NCBI RefSeq assembly: GCF_000826685.1
Contig: NZ_JROO01000032.1
Coordinates: 1-64,000, forward strand
DNA: 64,000 nucleotides
Direction of reading: 5' to 3'
DNA from: Streptomonospora alba
GTDB taxonomy: Bacteria; Actinomycetota; Actinomycetes; Streptosporangiales; Streptosporangiaceae
The position numbers were made by a program, and so were the translations under genes. The notes beneath the pieces are model-generated. The model was not told where the DNA came from and searched no databases. It saw nothing but the letters and a program-made list of their open reading frames with translations. Positions 1 to 7,866 of this stretch are shown here, piece by piece (position 1 is the stretch's first letter; each line of letters starts with the position of its first letter).

Positions 1-579
1 GCTTCACCGGCGGGGGCCGCGGCCCCCGCCGCTCCCCCGGAGCCGCCCCCGCCGCCCGAGCAGGACGCTCCGCCCGATCCGCCGCAGCCGCCCGGACCTC
101 CGCCGCCTCCTGACGCACCGCACCCGCCGCACCCGCCCGCGCCCCCGATCCCGCCGGACTGCCCCGACCGGCCCGAACCCCAGCCCCCGCAACCGCCCGA
201 CCCCCCTGAACCTCCTCCAGAGCCGCCTGAGCCGCCTGAGCCGCCCGACCCGCCTGAACCGGCGCCTCCGGAGCCCGCACCTCCGGAGGCCGAGCCCGAA
301 CCGGAACCCGCACCCGCCGAGCCGGAGGTTCCCGCTCCGCCTGAGGCCAGCCCCGCACCCGTGGTCCAGGACCGACCGCCACAGCGGCAGGACCGGCCCA
401 CCCCGTCCGAGCCCGCTCCTCGGCCGCAACCGCCCGCGGAGGCGCAGTTCGTCGGCGCCCCGCTGATCGACAGCCCGGAGGGCGACGGCCCCAACGGTTT
501 CCAGCCGATGCAGATCATGGTGGTCATCGTGCTGGTCGCCGTCGCGGCGGCCGTCGGATCCTCGGGGGCCCGCCGCTGA
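1..579 (+). CDS. Proline-rich protein with C-terminal membrane anchor (5' truncated)
   Basis: The frame is open from the first base, so the N-terminus lies outside the window; 192 residues are visible. About the first 140 are almost entirely Pro/Glu/Ala/Asp, with repeats such as PPEPPEPPEPPDPPEP, which implies an extended, disordered region. Near the C-terminus a hydrophobic stretch (MQIMVVIVLVAVAAAVG) is followed by a short basic tail GARR, giving a tail-anchor topology. No catalytic motif is visible. The family is not recognised; similar proline-rich tail-anchored proteins are common but uncharacterised in actinomycetes. A hairpin follows at 599-639. Confidence 0.6.
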   Translation, partial: ASPAGAAAPAAPPEPPPPPEQDAPPDPPQPPGPPPPPDAPHPPHPPAPPIPPDCPDRPEPQPPQPPDPPEPPPEPPEPPEPPDPPEPAPPEPAPPEAEPEPEPAPAEPEVPAPPEASPAPVVQDRPPQRQDRPTPSEPAPRPQPPAEAQFVGAPLIDSPEGDGPNGFQPMQIMVVIVLVAVAAAVGSSGARR

Positions 580-598
580 GCCCCGGCCCCACGAGCAG

Positions 599-639
599 GC
601 GGCTCCGGAGTCCGCCCCGCCTTCGGGCTCCGGAGCCGC
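599..639. terminator. Bidirectional hairpin, copy 1 of a repeated element
   Basis: Twelve-base perfect arms GCGGCTCCGGAG (599-610) and CTCCGGAGCCGC (628-639) enclose a 17-base loop. It lies between two convergent genes ending at 579 and 675. Nearly the same roughly 50-base sequence recurs at 2142-2182. Confidence 0.6.
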
Positions 640-674
640 ATCGGGCTGCCGATTCCGGCCGCTCGTCCGCGGGT

Positions 675-1316
675 CTACTCGGCGCGGTTGCGCCCGTGGC
701 CCGTCTCGGCTCGGCGGGAGCGGTGGTTGGCGACGTTGGTGCGGTTTCCGCACAGCCCAGGCATGCAGTAGCGGCGGCGACCGGGCCGGGTGGTATCGAT
801 GAACGCCCCTCGGCAGGCGGGCGCGCCGCACGGGCGGAATCGCCGCTCGCCGAGGGCGTGTACGACTCCGAGGACGCCGATGCCGCAGACGACGGAAAGG
901 GCGTCGGCGACCGTCGCTCCGTCGTGGAGCGGGGCGGCCCAGCGTGTGCGGGCCTCGTGCACGGGATCGGGAATCAGGGTGGCGCCGCGGGCGGGCGCGG
1001 TGAGCGCGGTGGCTCCGGACACGAGGCGGTCGCGCTCGGGGTGATCGACCAGGTCACGCACGGTCGTCCGGAGCGCGTGGACCGCATGAAGGTCGGCCGT
1101 TCGGCCGCGATGGGCGAGTTCGGACAGCGCACCCGGAGCGTCGTCGCCTCCCGACCGTGCGCAGTGCAGATCGGCGAACGCGATGAGGGCGGCCTGGTCG
1201 GGCAGGCGGTCGTCGCCGCGCCATACCTCGGGGGCGGTGTTGACCAGATCGGTCGCGACCCCCGCCGCCCAGCTGTAGTCGTCCAGCGCCACTTGCATCT
1301 CGTACGCACGCTCCAT
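675..1316 (-). CDS. CGNR zinc-finger / ABATE-domain putative transcriptional regulator
   Basis: 213 residues. The N-terminal three quarters matches the ABATE (stress-induced regulator) domain by layout: a short helical start, a W-R-D core and a conserved R-x-T-V-R-D-L segment. The C-terminus carries the diagnostic CGNR zinc finger: CGAPAC followed by CMPGLCGNR and a basic tail. The family is thought to bind DNA, but ligands are mostly unknown. A perfect palindrome sits 8-26 bases upstream of the start, suggesting autoregulation and control of the divergent dehalogenase. No clear ribosome-binding site precedes ATG 1316; an internal ATG six codons on is an alternative start. Confidence 0.85.
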   Translation of the reverse strand: MERAYEMQVALDDYSWAAGVATDLVNTAPEVWRGDDRLPDQAALIAFADLHCARSGGDDAPGALSELAHRGRTADLHAVHALRTTVRDLVDHPERDRLVSGATALTAPARGATLIPDPVHEARTRWAAPLHDGATVADALSVVCGIGVLGVVHALGERRFRPCGAPACRGAFIDTTRPGRRRYCMPGLCGNRTNVANHRSRRAETGHGRNRAE

Positions 1317-1323
1317 TAGTTTC

Positions 1324-1342
1324 GGTTAAATCCAATTTAACC
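1324..1342. promoter_or_regulatory. Perfect palindrome between CGNR regulator and HAD gene
   Basis: GGTTAAAT-CCA-ATTTAACC, 8-base arms with a 3-base spacer, in an AT-rich patch of otherwise very GC-rich DNA. It lies in the 117-base divergent intergenic region, directly before the CGNR start codon. It is a likely operator for the adjacent regulator (inference). Confidence 0.55.
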
Positions 1343-1433
1343 CCTTACATGAGTGGGGCCGGAGGGACCGCCCCGGCCTGGTCGGCGAGGAGATGCCTTC
1401 GCCCACGCCCGATTCATCGAGGAGATCCCACCC

Positions 1434-2123
1434 ATGGCAACACTGGAGATCGAGGCCGTCGTATTCGATGTGCTCGGCACGCTCGTCGACGAACCGGCCG
1501 GTATCCGCGCCGGCATACGCCGGCTCGATCCGTCGCTCGACGACCCCGGGATCGAGCGGCTCAGGTCGCTGTGGGCGCAGCACCTCGACCGCGAACAGCA
1601 CCGTATCCTCAGCGGCGGTCGTCCCTACGCCACCAGCGACGTCCTCGACCGGGAAGCCGCCCGGGTCGTGGCCCAGGCGGCCGGAGTCGACGACCCGGCC
1701 GCCGTAGTCGAGCTGGCGCTGTCAGGCCGCCGACTTCCGCCCTGGCCCGACGCCGCGGCAGGGCTCGCAGGGCTCGCAGGGCGGTTTCCGCTGATCGGGC
1801 TCTCCAACGCGAGCCGAACAGCGCTGCTGGAGCTCGACGCCCATGCCGGACTGCGCTGGCACCAAGCCCTGTCGGCCGAAGACGCCCGGACCTATAAGCC
1901 GGATCCGGCGGTCTACCGCCTGGCCGTCACCGTCGCCGATCGGCCTCCGGAACGGCTGCTGATGGTGGCGGCCCATGCTTGGGATCTACGCGCGGCGCAG
2001 GTCCTGGGTCTGCGCACCGCCTACGTCGCCAGGCCCGTCGGCGACCCGCCCGCCTCCTCCGACCGGTTCGACCTGCACGCCGACGACCTGGCCGAGCTGG
2101 CCGACCGCATCGACGAGGCCTGA
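1434..2123 (+). CDS. Haloacid dehalogenase-like hydrolase (type II)
   Basis: 229 residues from ATG 1434, preceded by GAGGAG at 1419-1424; a longer reading from 1353 has no such site. HAD motif I is FDVLGTLVDE with nucleophile Asp12. Motif II is the Ser in LSNAS, motif III the Lys in YKPDPAVYRLA, and motif IV the segment AAHAWDLRAAQVLGLRTAYV, which is characteristic of L-2-haloacid dehalogenases. The predicted reaction is hydrolytic dehalogenation of 2-haloacids to 2-hydroxyacids in the cytosol, though many family members act on phosphate esters. It is divergent from the CGNR regulator gene. Confidence 0.85.
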   Translation: MATLEIEAVVFDVLGTLVDEPAGIRAGIRRLDPSLDDPGIERLRSLWAQHLDREQHRILSGGRPYATSDVLDREAARVVAQAAGVDDPAAVVELALSGRRLPPWPDAAAGLAGLAGRFPLIGLSNASRTALLELDAHAGLRWHQALSAEDARTYKPDPAVYRLAVTVADRPPERLLMVAAHAWDLRAAQVLGLRTAYVARPVGDPPASSDRFDLHADDLAELADRIDEA

Positions 2124-2141
2124 GCCCCTCCCCACGAACAG

Positions 2142-2182
2142 GCGGCTCCGGAGCCCGACCCACCTTCGGGCTCCGGAGCCGC
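2142..2182. terminator. Bidirectional hairpin, copy 2 of a repeated element
   Basis: Seventeen-base perfect arms GCGGCTCCGGAGCCCGA (2142-2158) and its complement (2166-2182) with a 7-base loop. It sits between the convergent ends at 2123 and 2201 and should stop transcripts from both sides. It is a near copy of the hairpin at 599-639. Confidence 0.75.
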
Positions 2183-2200
2183 GGCCCGGCACTGCTGGAC

Positions 2201-2977
2201 TCAGCCTCCCGCGATGGTGGCGTCGATGCGGTCGAAGTCCTGCAACGCGTCCTGGAACGCCTCGGGTTCGGTGGCCAGCACCCCGGAGTAGGGGTTGTCC
2301 ATGAAGAGCAGCACGACCAGCATCGCCGCCACGAACACCAGGTTCACCATCGCCCAGAAGACCCGCGTCCGTGAACCGCGCACCTGCATGCCGAACGGCA
2401 GTACCACGACCGCGAGCCCGCTCACGGCCGTCGCCAGCGTGACGAAGCGCGGGATGTGGTCGCCCGTCGAGTCAGCGCGCCGCACCCGCGATTGCACGAG
2501 GTCGGTGACGTTCTGCCGCGCGTGCATGCTCTCCACCGCGGCGGCGGGATCGTCGGAGGCGATTCGAGCGACGCTGATGCGCAGGTCGTCCAGCGCCGCG
2601 GAGGCGTCCTGGTCGAGCTCGCGCCGCTCGACCATCGCCGGCCAGTCCTCGCGGATGATCGCGCGGGCGTAGTCGCGCACGTCGGCGCGCACCCGCGCCC
2701 CTTCCTCGGCGGGCAACGCGGTGGTGTTCCAGTACAGGGCGGTGGCGTGCCCGGCCTCCGCCACGGAGCCGTCTTCGGCCCCGCGGTTGTTCTCCCATCC
2801 GATGACCAGGCCCATCGCCAGCGCGATGAGGTAGATGGACAACACGCAGGGAGCGATGAGGGTGCCGATGGGGCCGTCGGAGTCGTCGGTGGAGATGACG
2901 AACTTGCGTGCCACCACGATGCCGACCACCAGGAGCAGGGCGAGTACGACGAAGACCACGATGAGGCTGACTGTCAT
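2201..2977 (-). CDS. Bestrophin-like (DUF4239) membrane protein
   Basis: 258 residues. Two hydrophobic segments lie at the N-terminus (about 3-24 and 40-62) and two at the C-terminus (about 180-198 and 206-227), separated by a charged soluble region of about 115 residues. This layout, with a central WPAM...LD segment, matches the bestrophin-like DUF4239 family, whose role (possibly anion conduction) is unproven. It is a single-gene unit convergent with the HAD gene. The start follows GGGAGAGCC. Confidence 0.75.
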   Translation of the reverse strand: MTVSLIVVFVVLALLLVVGIVVARKFVISTDDSDGPIGTLIAPCVLSIYLIALAMGLVIGWENNRGAEDGSVAEAGHATALYWNTTALPAEEGARVRADVRDYARAIIREDWPAMVERRELDQDASAALDDLRISVARIASDDPAAAVESMHARQNVTDLVQSRVRRADSTGDHIPRFVTLATAVSGLAVVVLPFGMQVRGSRTRVFWAMVNLVFVAAMLVVLLFMDNPYSGVLATEPEAFQDALQDFDRIDATIAGG

Positions 2978-3543
2978 GGCTCTCCCGAACGGAGGGTTCC
3001 AGGCGGTAACGGAAGCCGTAGTCGATCGTGTGCGGGTTCGCGGCGGGACGGGGAAACCGCTTCCGGCCGCCTATGATTTACCACGGAATCCCGCGGAAAC
3101 TCCGCCGCTCCGCTCCCTTGCCGGAAACCGTGCAGAACCGCGGTACCGGCGACCCGGAAGCGATTCATCGCCTTTTCGGCGCACCTGAACCGCCGCACCT
3201 CGGCGGACGGATCCGGGACGTCGGATTCCGGACGCCACAGACGTTCGCGCGCCGCTGTGACGCTTGAGTAAACAGCCCTCATCAGCCCGGAACCGCGCGT
3301 ACCGACCTGGCCACCTGATCACTCACAGGAGTACCGCAAAACGTCGCCTTTCCGTATTTACGTCTTTCTGTCCCGGTGTATCCACCGAAGAATTCAGCGG
3401 ACCGGCGGGCCTGCGTCGACACGGACGACGAGCGGTCGCGGCGAGGCCCGGCCGACCGCACGCACGCCGACGCCCCCATTGCGCCTCGGGTGTGAGACGC
3501 GTAACATCCGGCGAGTCGAAGCGGTTCGACTCAGGAGGCCGAC
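2978..3543. other. 566-base intergenic region
   Basis: Divergent region between the DUF4239 gene and lacI. The only element supported is the near-palindromic operator immediately before lacI (3513-3532). Reading frames here show no family resemblance and no credible start. Confidence 0.5.
3513..3532. promoter_or_regulatory. LacI-family operator upstream of lacI
   Basis: GAGTCGAAGCGGTTCGACTC: arms GAGTCGAA and TTCGACTC around GCGG. It shares the TCGAAGCGnTTCGA core with the perfect site at 4683-4696. It ends 11 bases before the lacI start and overlaps its ribosome-binding region, consistent with autorepression. Confidence 0.7.
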
Positions 3544-4554
3544 ATGCGCATCTCCGACGTAGCACGGCACGCCGGCGTGTCACCCAGCACGGTCTCCTAT
3601 GTGCTCAGCGGCAAGCGGTCGATCTCCCCGGCCACCCGCGAACGGGTACTGGAGAGTATCGAGGTGCTCGGGTACCAGCCGCACGCCGGAGCCCGCGCGC
3701 TGGCCAGCAACCGCTCGAACGTCATCGCCCTGGTCGTCCCGCTGCGGCCGGGCATCCACGTACCCGTCGCCATGCAGTTCGCCGTCTCCGTGGTCACCAG
3801 CGCCCGCGACCGCGAGCACGACGTCCTGCTGCTCACCCAGGCCGAGGGCGAGGGCGGGTTGCGCCGCGTCGCCGGGACCTCGATGGTCGACGGAATCATC
3901 GTCATGGACGTCGAGGTGGACGACGCCCGCATCCCCACACTGCGCTCACTGTCACACCCTTCGGTGCTGATCGGCGTACCCGCCGAAACCGAGGGTCTGA
4001 CCTGCATCGACCTGGACTTCGACGCCGCCGGGCGCGCCTGCGTGGCCCACCTCGCCGATCTGGGACACCGCGAGATCGCGCTGATCGGCCAGCCGCCCTC
4101 GGTCTACGAGCGGCGCACCGGGTTCGCCGAACGCACCGTCGCCGGTTTCGAAGCCGAGGCCGGCGAGCGCGGCGTCGAGGCGACCGTCGTCCCCTGCGAC
4201 GCCGCTCCCGCCGCGGTGACCGCAGCGGCCACCGACCTGCTTCGCGAGCGCCCCGGAGTCACCGGGCTCGTGGTGCACAACGAGCCGGCCGTCACGCCGC
4301 TGCTGGAGGCCGTGCGCGGCCTCGGCCGCGAGGTGCCCGCCGACCTGTCGGTCGTGGCCATCGCGCCCGACGACCTCGCCACCGAAGCGTCGCCGCCGCT
4401 GACCTCGGTGAGCCTGCCCGCCGAGGAAGTGGGCGGGCGCGCCGTCTCGCTACTCATGGACAAGCTCGACGACCTCGGTCCCCCGGAAGTGACACTCCTT
4501 CCGCCGCGCCTCGTGCCGCGGGCGAGCGCCGCAGCCCGACCCGCCCTTCCCTGA
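3544..4554 (+). CDS. LacI-family transcriptional repressor of the sugar locus
   Basis: 336 residues. The N-terminus is a classic LacI helix-turn-helix, MRISDVARHAGVSPSTVSYV, followed by the hinge helix ending ARALASNRSNVIALVV. A periplasmic-binding-protein-like effector domain covers about 60-330. AGGAGG precedes the start. It is followed by genes for a sugar ABC importer and two glycosidases; palindromic sites before itself and before the binding protein point to local repression relieved by a sugar ligand. The inducer cannot be read from sequence; a xylose-containing oligosaccharide is plausible from the GH31/GH3 genes. Confidence 0.92.
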   Translation: MRISDVARHAGVSPSTVSYVLSGKRSISPATRERVLESIEVLGYQPHAGARALASNRSNVIALVVPLRPGIHVPVAMQFAVSVVTSARDREHDVLLLTQAEGEGGLRRVAGTSMVDGIIVMDVEVDDARIPTLRSLSHPSVLIGVPAETEGLTCIDLDFDAAGRACVAHLADLGHREIALIGQPPSVYERRTGFAERTVAGFEAEAGERGVEATVVPCDAAPAAVTAAATDLLRERPGVTGLVVHNEPAVTPLLEAVRGLGREVPADLSVVAIAPDDLATEASPPLTSVSLPAEEVGGRAVSLLMDKLDDLGPPEVTLLPPRLVPRASAAARPALP

Positions 4555-4682
4555 ACCGACCCCCGACCTCCGTTCACCCCCAGCACCAGGCCTCTCCTCG
4601 TACGACCCGCCGGTCCGACGACCGCACCGGCGGCCCGTCGCACCCGCGCCGTCCCCGTCCTCGTTCCCGTTCGTCAGCGCAA

Positions 4683-4696
4683 TCGAAGCGCTTCGA
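4683..4696. promoter_or_regulatory. LacI-family operator upstream of the ABC importer
   Basis: Perfect 14-base palindrome TCGAAGCGCTTCGA, 20 bases before the binding-protein start. CG at its centre is typical of LacI-family operators. It matches the core of the site before lacI, so the importer and glycosidases are likely repressed by the adjacent LacI protein. Confidence 0.8.
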
Positions 4697-4715
4697 CACA
4701 CGTAAGGAGCGCACC

Positions 4716-5954
4716 ATGCCATCAGCGCGCATCCCCCGTACGCCCCGTCTGCGCGGATCCTCCGCCCTGGTCGCCGCCGGACTGCTCACCCTGTCCACCG
4801 CCTGTGCGGGCGGAGGCGGCGAGGAGGAGGTCACCTCGCTCACGGCGATGGACTACAACCTCGCCGAGCCGCAGAACGGCACCACCGCGACGATGCTCAA
4901 GGAGTGCGGCGATCAGGCCGGCGTCGAGATCGAACGCGACGCCCAGCCGCGCGACCAGCTCATGCCGCGGCTGCTGCAGGGCGCCTCCCAGCAGGACCTG
5001 CCCGACCTGATGCTCATCGACAATCCCGACCTTCCCCAGGTGGCCGCCACCGGGGCACTGCTCCCACTGGACGAAGCCGGGCTGGACACCGGCGGCTACT
5101 ACCCCAGCGTGCTGGAGGCCGGCACGCACGAGGACACCGTCTACGGCATCGCCCCGGGCGTGAACGGCCTCGCCCTGTTCACCGACACGGCCGTGCTCGA
5201 CGAGGCGGGCGTCGAGCCGCCGCAGACCTGGGCCGAGCTTCGCGACACCGCGGCCGAACTCACCGAGGGCGACACCAAGGGCTTCGCGTTCTCGGCCATC
5301 GGCCACGAGGAGGGCACCTGGACCTTCGAGCCGTTCCTGTGGAGCAACGGCGCCACGCTCACCGAGCTGGACTCCCCGGAGGCGGTCGAGGCGCTGGAGC
5401 TGTGGTCGGACCTGGTCGAGGAGGGGTCGGTCTCCCAGTCGGTCGTCAACTGGTCCCAGGCCGACGTCAACGACCAGTTCCTCGGCGACCGCGCCGCCAT
5501 GATGATCAACGGCTCCTGGCAGCTGCCGGTGCTCGATGAGGAGGACCTCGACTACGACGTGGTCCCGCTGCCCGTCCCCGAGGCCGGCGCCGACCCCGCC
5601 ACGCCCATGGGCGGCGAGGTCTGGGCGGTCGCGCGCAACGGCGGCGAGCGCGAGCAGAAGGCCGTCGAGGTGCTGGAGTGCCTGCTCAGCGACGACAACA
5701 TGCGCCAGTGGGCCGAGCTGAACGCCTACGTTCCCGCCAAGGAGGAGCTGGCCCGGCAGCTCGCCGAGGACGACCCGCGGATGGCGCCGTTCGTGGAGTC
5801 GGTGCCCACCGCCCGGTCGCGTACCGCCGAGCTGGGTGAGGAGTACCCCGACGTCTCCACGGCGATCGCCGACGCGGTCCAGGAGGCCCTCGCGGGATCG
5901 ACCTCGGCCGAGGAGGCGCTGAGCCAGGCGCAGCAGTCGGTGCCGGAGAACTGA
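4716..5954 (+). CDS. Extracellular sugar-binding lipoprotein (ABC importer)
   Basis: 412 residues from ATG 4716, preceded by AAGGAG. The signal peptide has a lipobox ending LSTAC, so the mature protein should be lipid-anchored at Cys. The rest is a type-2 (MalE/family 1) solute-binding fold, with typical segments PDLMLIDNPDLPQVAATGAL and a late GGEVWAV segment. It delivers a sugar or oligosaccharide to the two permeases that follow; its stop overlaps the next start (TGATG). No ATPase is encoded here, so a shared MsiK-type ATPase elsewhere probably powers it, as in streptomycetes. Confidence 0.92.
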   Translation: MPSARIPRTPRLRGSSALVAAGLLTLSTACAGGGGEEEVTSLTAMDYNLAEPQNGTTATMLKECGDQAGVEIERDAQPRDQLMPRLLQGASQQDLPDLMLIDNPDLPQVAATGALLPLDEAGLDTGGYYPSVLEAGTHEDTVYGIAPGVNGLALFTDTAVLDEAGVEPPQTWAELRDTAAELTEGDTKGFAFSAIGHEEGTWTFEPFLWSNGATLTELDSPEAVEALELWSDLVEEGSVSQSVVNWSQADVNDQFLGDRAAMMINGSWQLPVLDEEDLDYDVVPLPVPEAGADPATPMGGEVWAVARNGGEREQKAVEVLECLLSDDNMRQWAELNAYVPAKEELARQLAEDDPRMAPFVESVPTARSRTAELGEEYPDVSTAIADAVQEALAGSTSAEEALSQAQQSVPEN

Positions 5955-6841
5955 TGGCCGCCCGCATCGGGTTCCTCGCGCCCATCGTCGCCTACCTGGT
6001 CCTGTTCTTCGGGTACCCGCTGGCCGCCAACTTCACTATGGCCCTGCGGGAGTACACCGCCGCGTCGTTCTACACCGGCGACGCCCCCTTCGTAGGGCTC
6101 GCCAACTACGCGGCGGTGATGGGCGACCCGGTCTTCACCACGGCGCTGACCAACACAGCGGTGTTCACCGCGGCCTCGCTGTTCTTCCAGTTCGGCATCG
6201 GGCTGGCGCTGGCGGTGTTCTTCCAGCGGCACTTCCCGCTGAACGGGGTCCTGCGCTCGCTGCTGCTGATCCCGTGGCTGCTGCCGCTGGTGGTCTCGGG
6301 AACGGTGTGGCGGTGGATCTTCGACCAGGAGTACGGGGTCCTCAATCAGACCCTGCTGGCCCTGGGCGTCGTCGACACGGCGGTGCCCTGGCTGTCGAGC
6401 ACCGCGATGGCGCTGCCGTCGGTGACGGCCGCCAACATCTGGGTCGGCATCCCGTTCAACATGGTCATCCTCTACGGCGGTCTGCAAAGCATCCCGGCCC
6501 ACCTGTACGAGGCGGCGGCCCTGGACGGCGCCGGGCGCTGGCAACGGTTCCGGCACGTCACGTGGCCGCTGCTGCGCCCGGTGAGCGCGGTGGTGCTGAT
6601 GCTCGGGCTCGTCTACACGCTGAAGGTGTTCGACGTGATCATGGTCCTCACCCAGGGCGGTCCGGCCAACGCCACCCAGACCCTGACGACCTGGTCCTAC
6701 TCGCTGTCCTTCGGTGAGCTGGACTTCGGCCTCGGCGCGGCCGTGGGCAACCTGCTGATCGTCATCGCGCTGCTGTTCGCCGTGCTCTACCTGCGCGGAC
6801 TGCGCTCGTCGGGGCCGGCACCGGCTCGGGAGAGGAGGTAG
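5954..6841 (+). CDS. Sugar ABC transporter permease, MalF type
   Basis: 295 residues, six predicted membrane segments. The cytoplasmic EAA loop reads EAAALDGAGRWQRFRHVTWP, the docking site for the ATPase. The start overlaps the binding-protein stop by one base and the stop lies two bases before the next start, so the three transporter genes are translationally coupled. It forms a heterodimeric channel with the product of 6844-7671. Confidence 0.93.
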   Translation: MAARIGFLAPIVAYLVLFFGYPLAANFTMALREYTAASFYTGDAPFVGLANYAAVMGDPVFTTALTNTAVFTAASLFFQFGIGLALAVFFQRHFPLNGVLRSLLLIPWLLPLVVSGTVWRWIFDQEYGVLNQTLLALGVVDTAVPWLSSTAMALPSVTAANIWVGIPFNMVILYGGLQSIPAHLYEAAALDGAGRWQRFRHVTWPLLRPVSAVVLMLGLVYTLKVFDVIMVLTQGGPANATQTLTTWSYSLSFGELDFGLGAAVGNLLIVIALLFAVLYLRGLRSSGPAPARERR

Positions 6842-6843
6842 CC

Positions 6844-7671
6844 GTGGCTGTGCACACACGGGTGCGCACCGCCTTCACCACGGTGGCCGCGGTGGTCATC
6901 GTCGGGGTGCTGCTGTTCCCTCTGTACTGGATGGTCAACGCCTCGCTGCAGCCGGCCACCGGCCTGCTGGAGACCCCGCCGCGCTGGTTCCCCGTCGGCG
7001 GAACCCTGGAGGGCTACCGCGAAGCGTTCCAGAGCCAGGGGCGGCCGCTGGTCAACAGCGTGGTCGTGGCGGCGGGCACCGTGGCGCTGACCCTGGTGCT
7101 GTCGGTTCCGGCGTCCTATGCCCTCAGCCGGTTCCGTGTCCGCGGCGCGGGCGCGCTCATGTTCGCGCTGCTGCTGGTGCAGATGGTGCCCGGGATCGTG
7201 ATGGCCAACTCGCTGTATGCGGTGATGAACCAGACCGGGCTGCTGAGCACGTATGCGGCGCTGATCCTGGCCGACTCGACGGTCGCCGTGCCGTTCGCGG
7301 TGCTGATCCTGCGGGCGTTCATGGTCACCATCCCCGACGAGCTGGGCGAGGCGGCCATGGTCGACGGCGCGGGGCACGCGCGCGTGCTGTGGTCGGTCGT
7401 CATACCGGTCAGCCGCAACGCGATGATCACCGCGGCGCTTTTCGCGTTCCTGTTCGCCTGGGCGGACTTCCTGTTCGCGGTGACACTGAACTCCGACGAC
7501 GCGGTCATGCCGGTCACAGTCGGCATCTACCGCTTCATCGGCGCCCACACCGCCGACTGGAACAGCGTCATGGCCACCGGCGTGATCGCGTCCGTGCCCG
7601 CCGCCATTCTGCTCGTCGTCGCCCAGCGCTACGTCGCCGCCGGGGTCACCGGCGGCGCGCTCAAGGACTGA
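6844..7671 (+). CDS. Sugar ABC transporter permease, MalG type
   Basis: 275 residues from GTG 6844, with AGGAGG at 6833-6838 inside the end of the upstream gene. Six membrane segments; the EAA loop is ELGEAAMVDGAGHARVLWSV. The N-terminal YWMVNASL segment and C-terminal YVAAGVTGGALKD are typical of MalG-like subunits. It pairs with the preceding permease. Confidence 0.93.
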   Translation: MAVHTRVRTAFTTVAAVVIVGVLLFPLYWMVNASLQPATGLLETPPRWFPVGGTLEGYREAFQSQGRPLVNSVVVAAGTVALTLVLSVPASYALSRFRVRGAGALMFALLLVQMVPGIVMANSLYAVMNQTGLLSTYAALILADSTVAVPFAVLILRAFMVTIPDELGEAAMVDGAGHARVLWSVVIPVSRNAMITAALFAFLFAWADFLFAVTLNSDDAVMPVTVGIYRFIGAHTADWNSVMATGVIASVPAAILLVVAQRYVAAGVTGGALKD

Positions 7672-7866
7672 CGTCCCTAGGAGCATCCGCCCGCTCCGCC
7701 GCGCCCGCTCCCCGACCGGATGCGGGCGCGGCGGGGCCGCCCACACCGCCGGCAAGCTCTCCGACTCCCATCCGCCCACCCACCGCCCGCCCACCGCCCG
7801 CCCCGCGACGGGAGCCGGGGCGGCCTCTGCAATCCGTCTACCGGCTATAGAAGGAGAGGACAACGC

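Noticed and set aside
3264-4715. N-terminal extension of the sugar-binding lipoprotein frame through lacI
   Set aside because: The signal peptide, AAGGAG and operator all place the real start at 4716; upstream reading is lacI in another frame.
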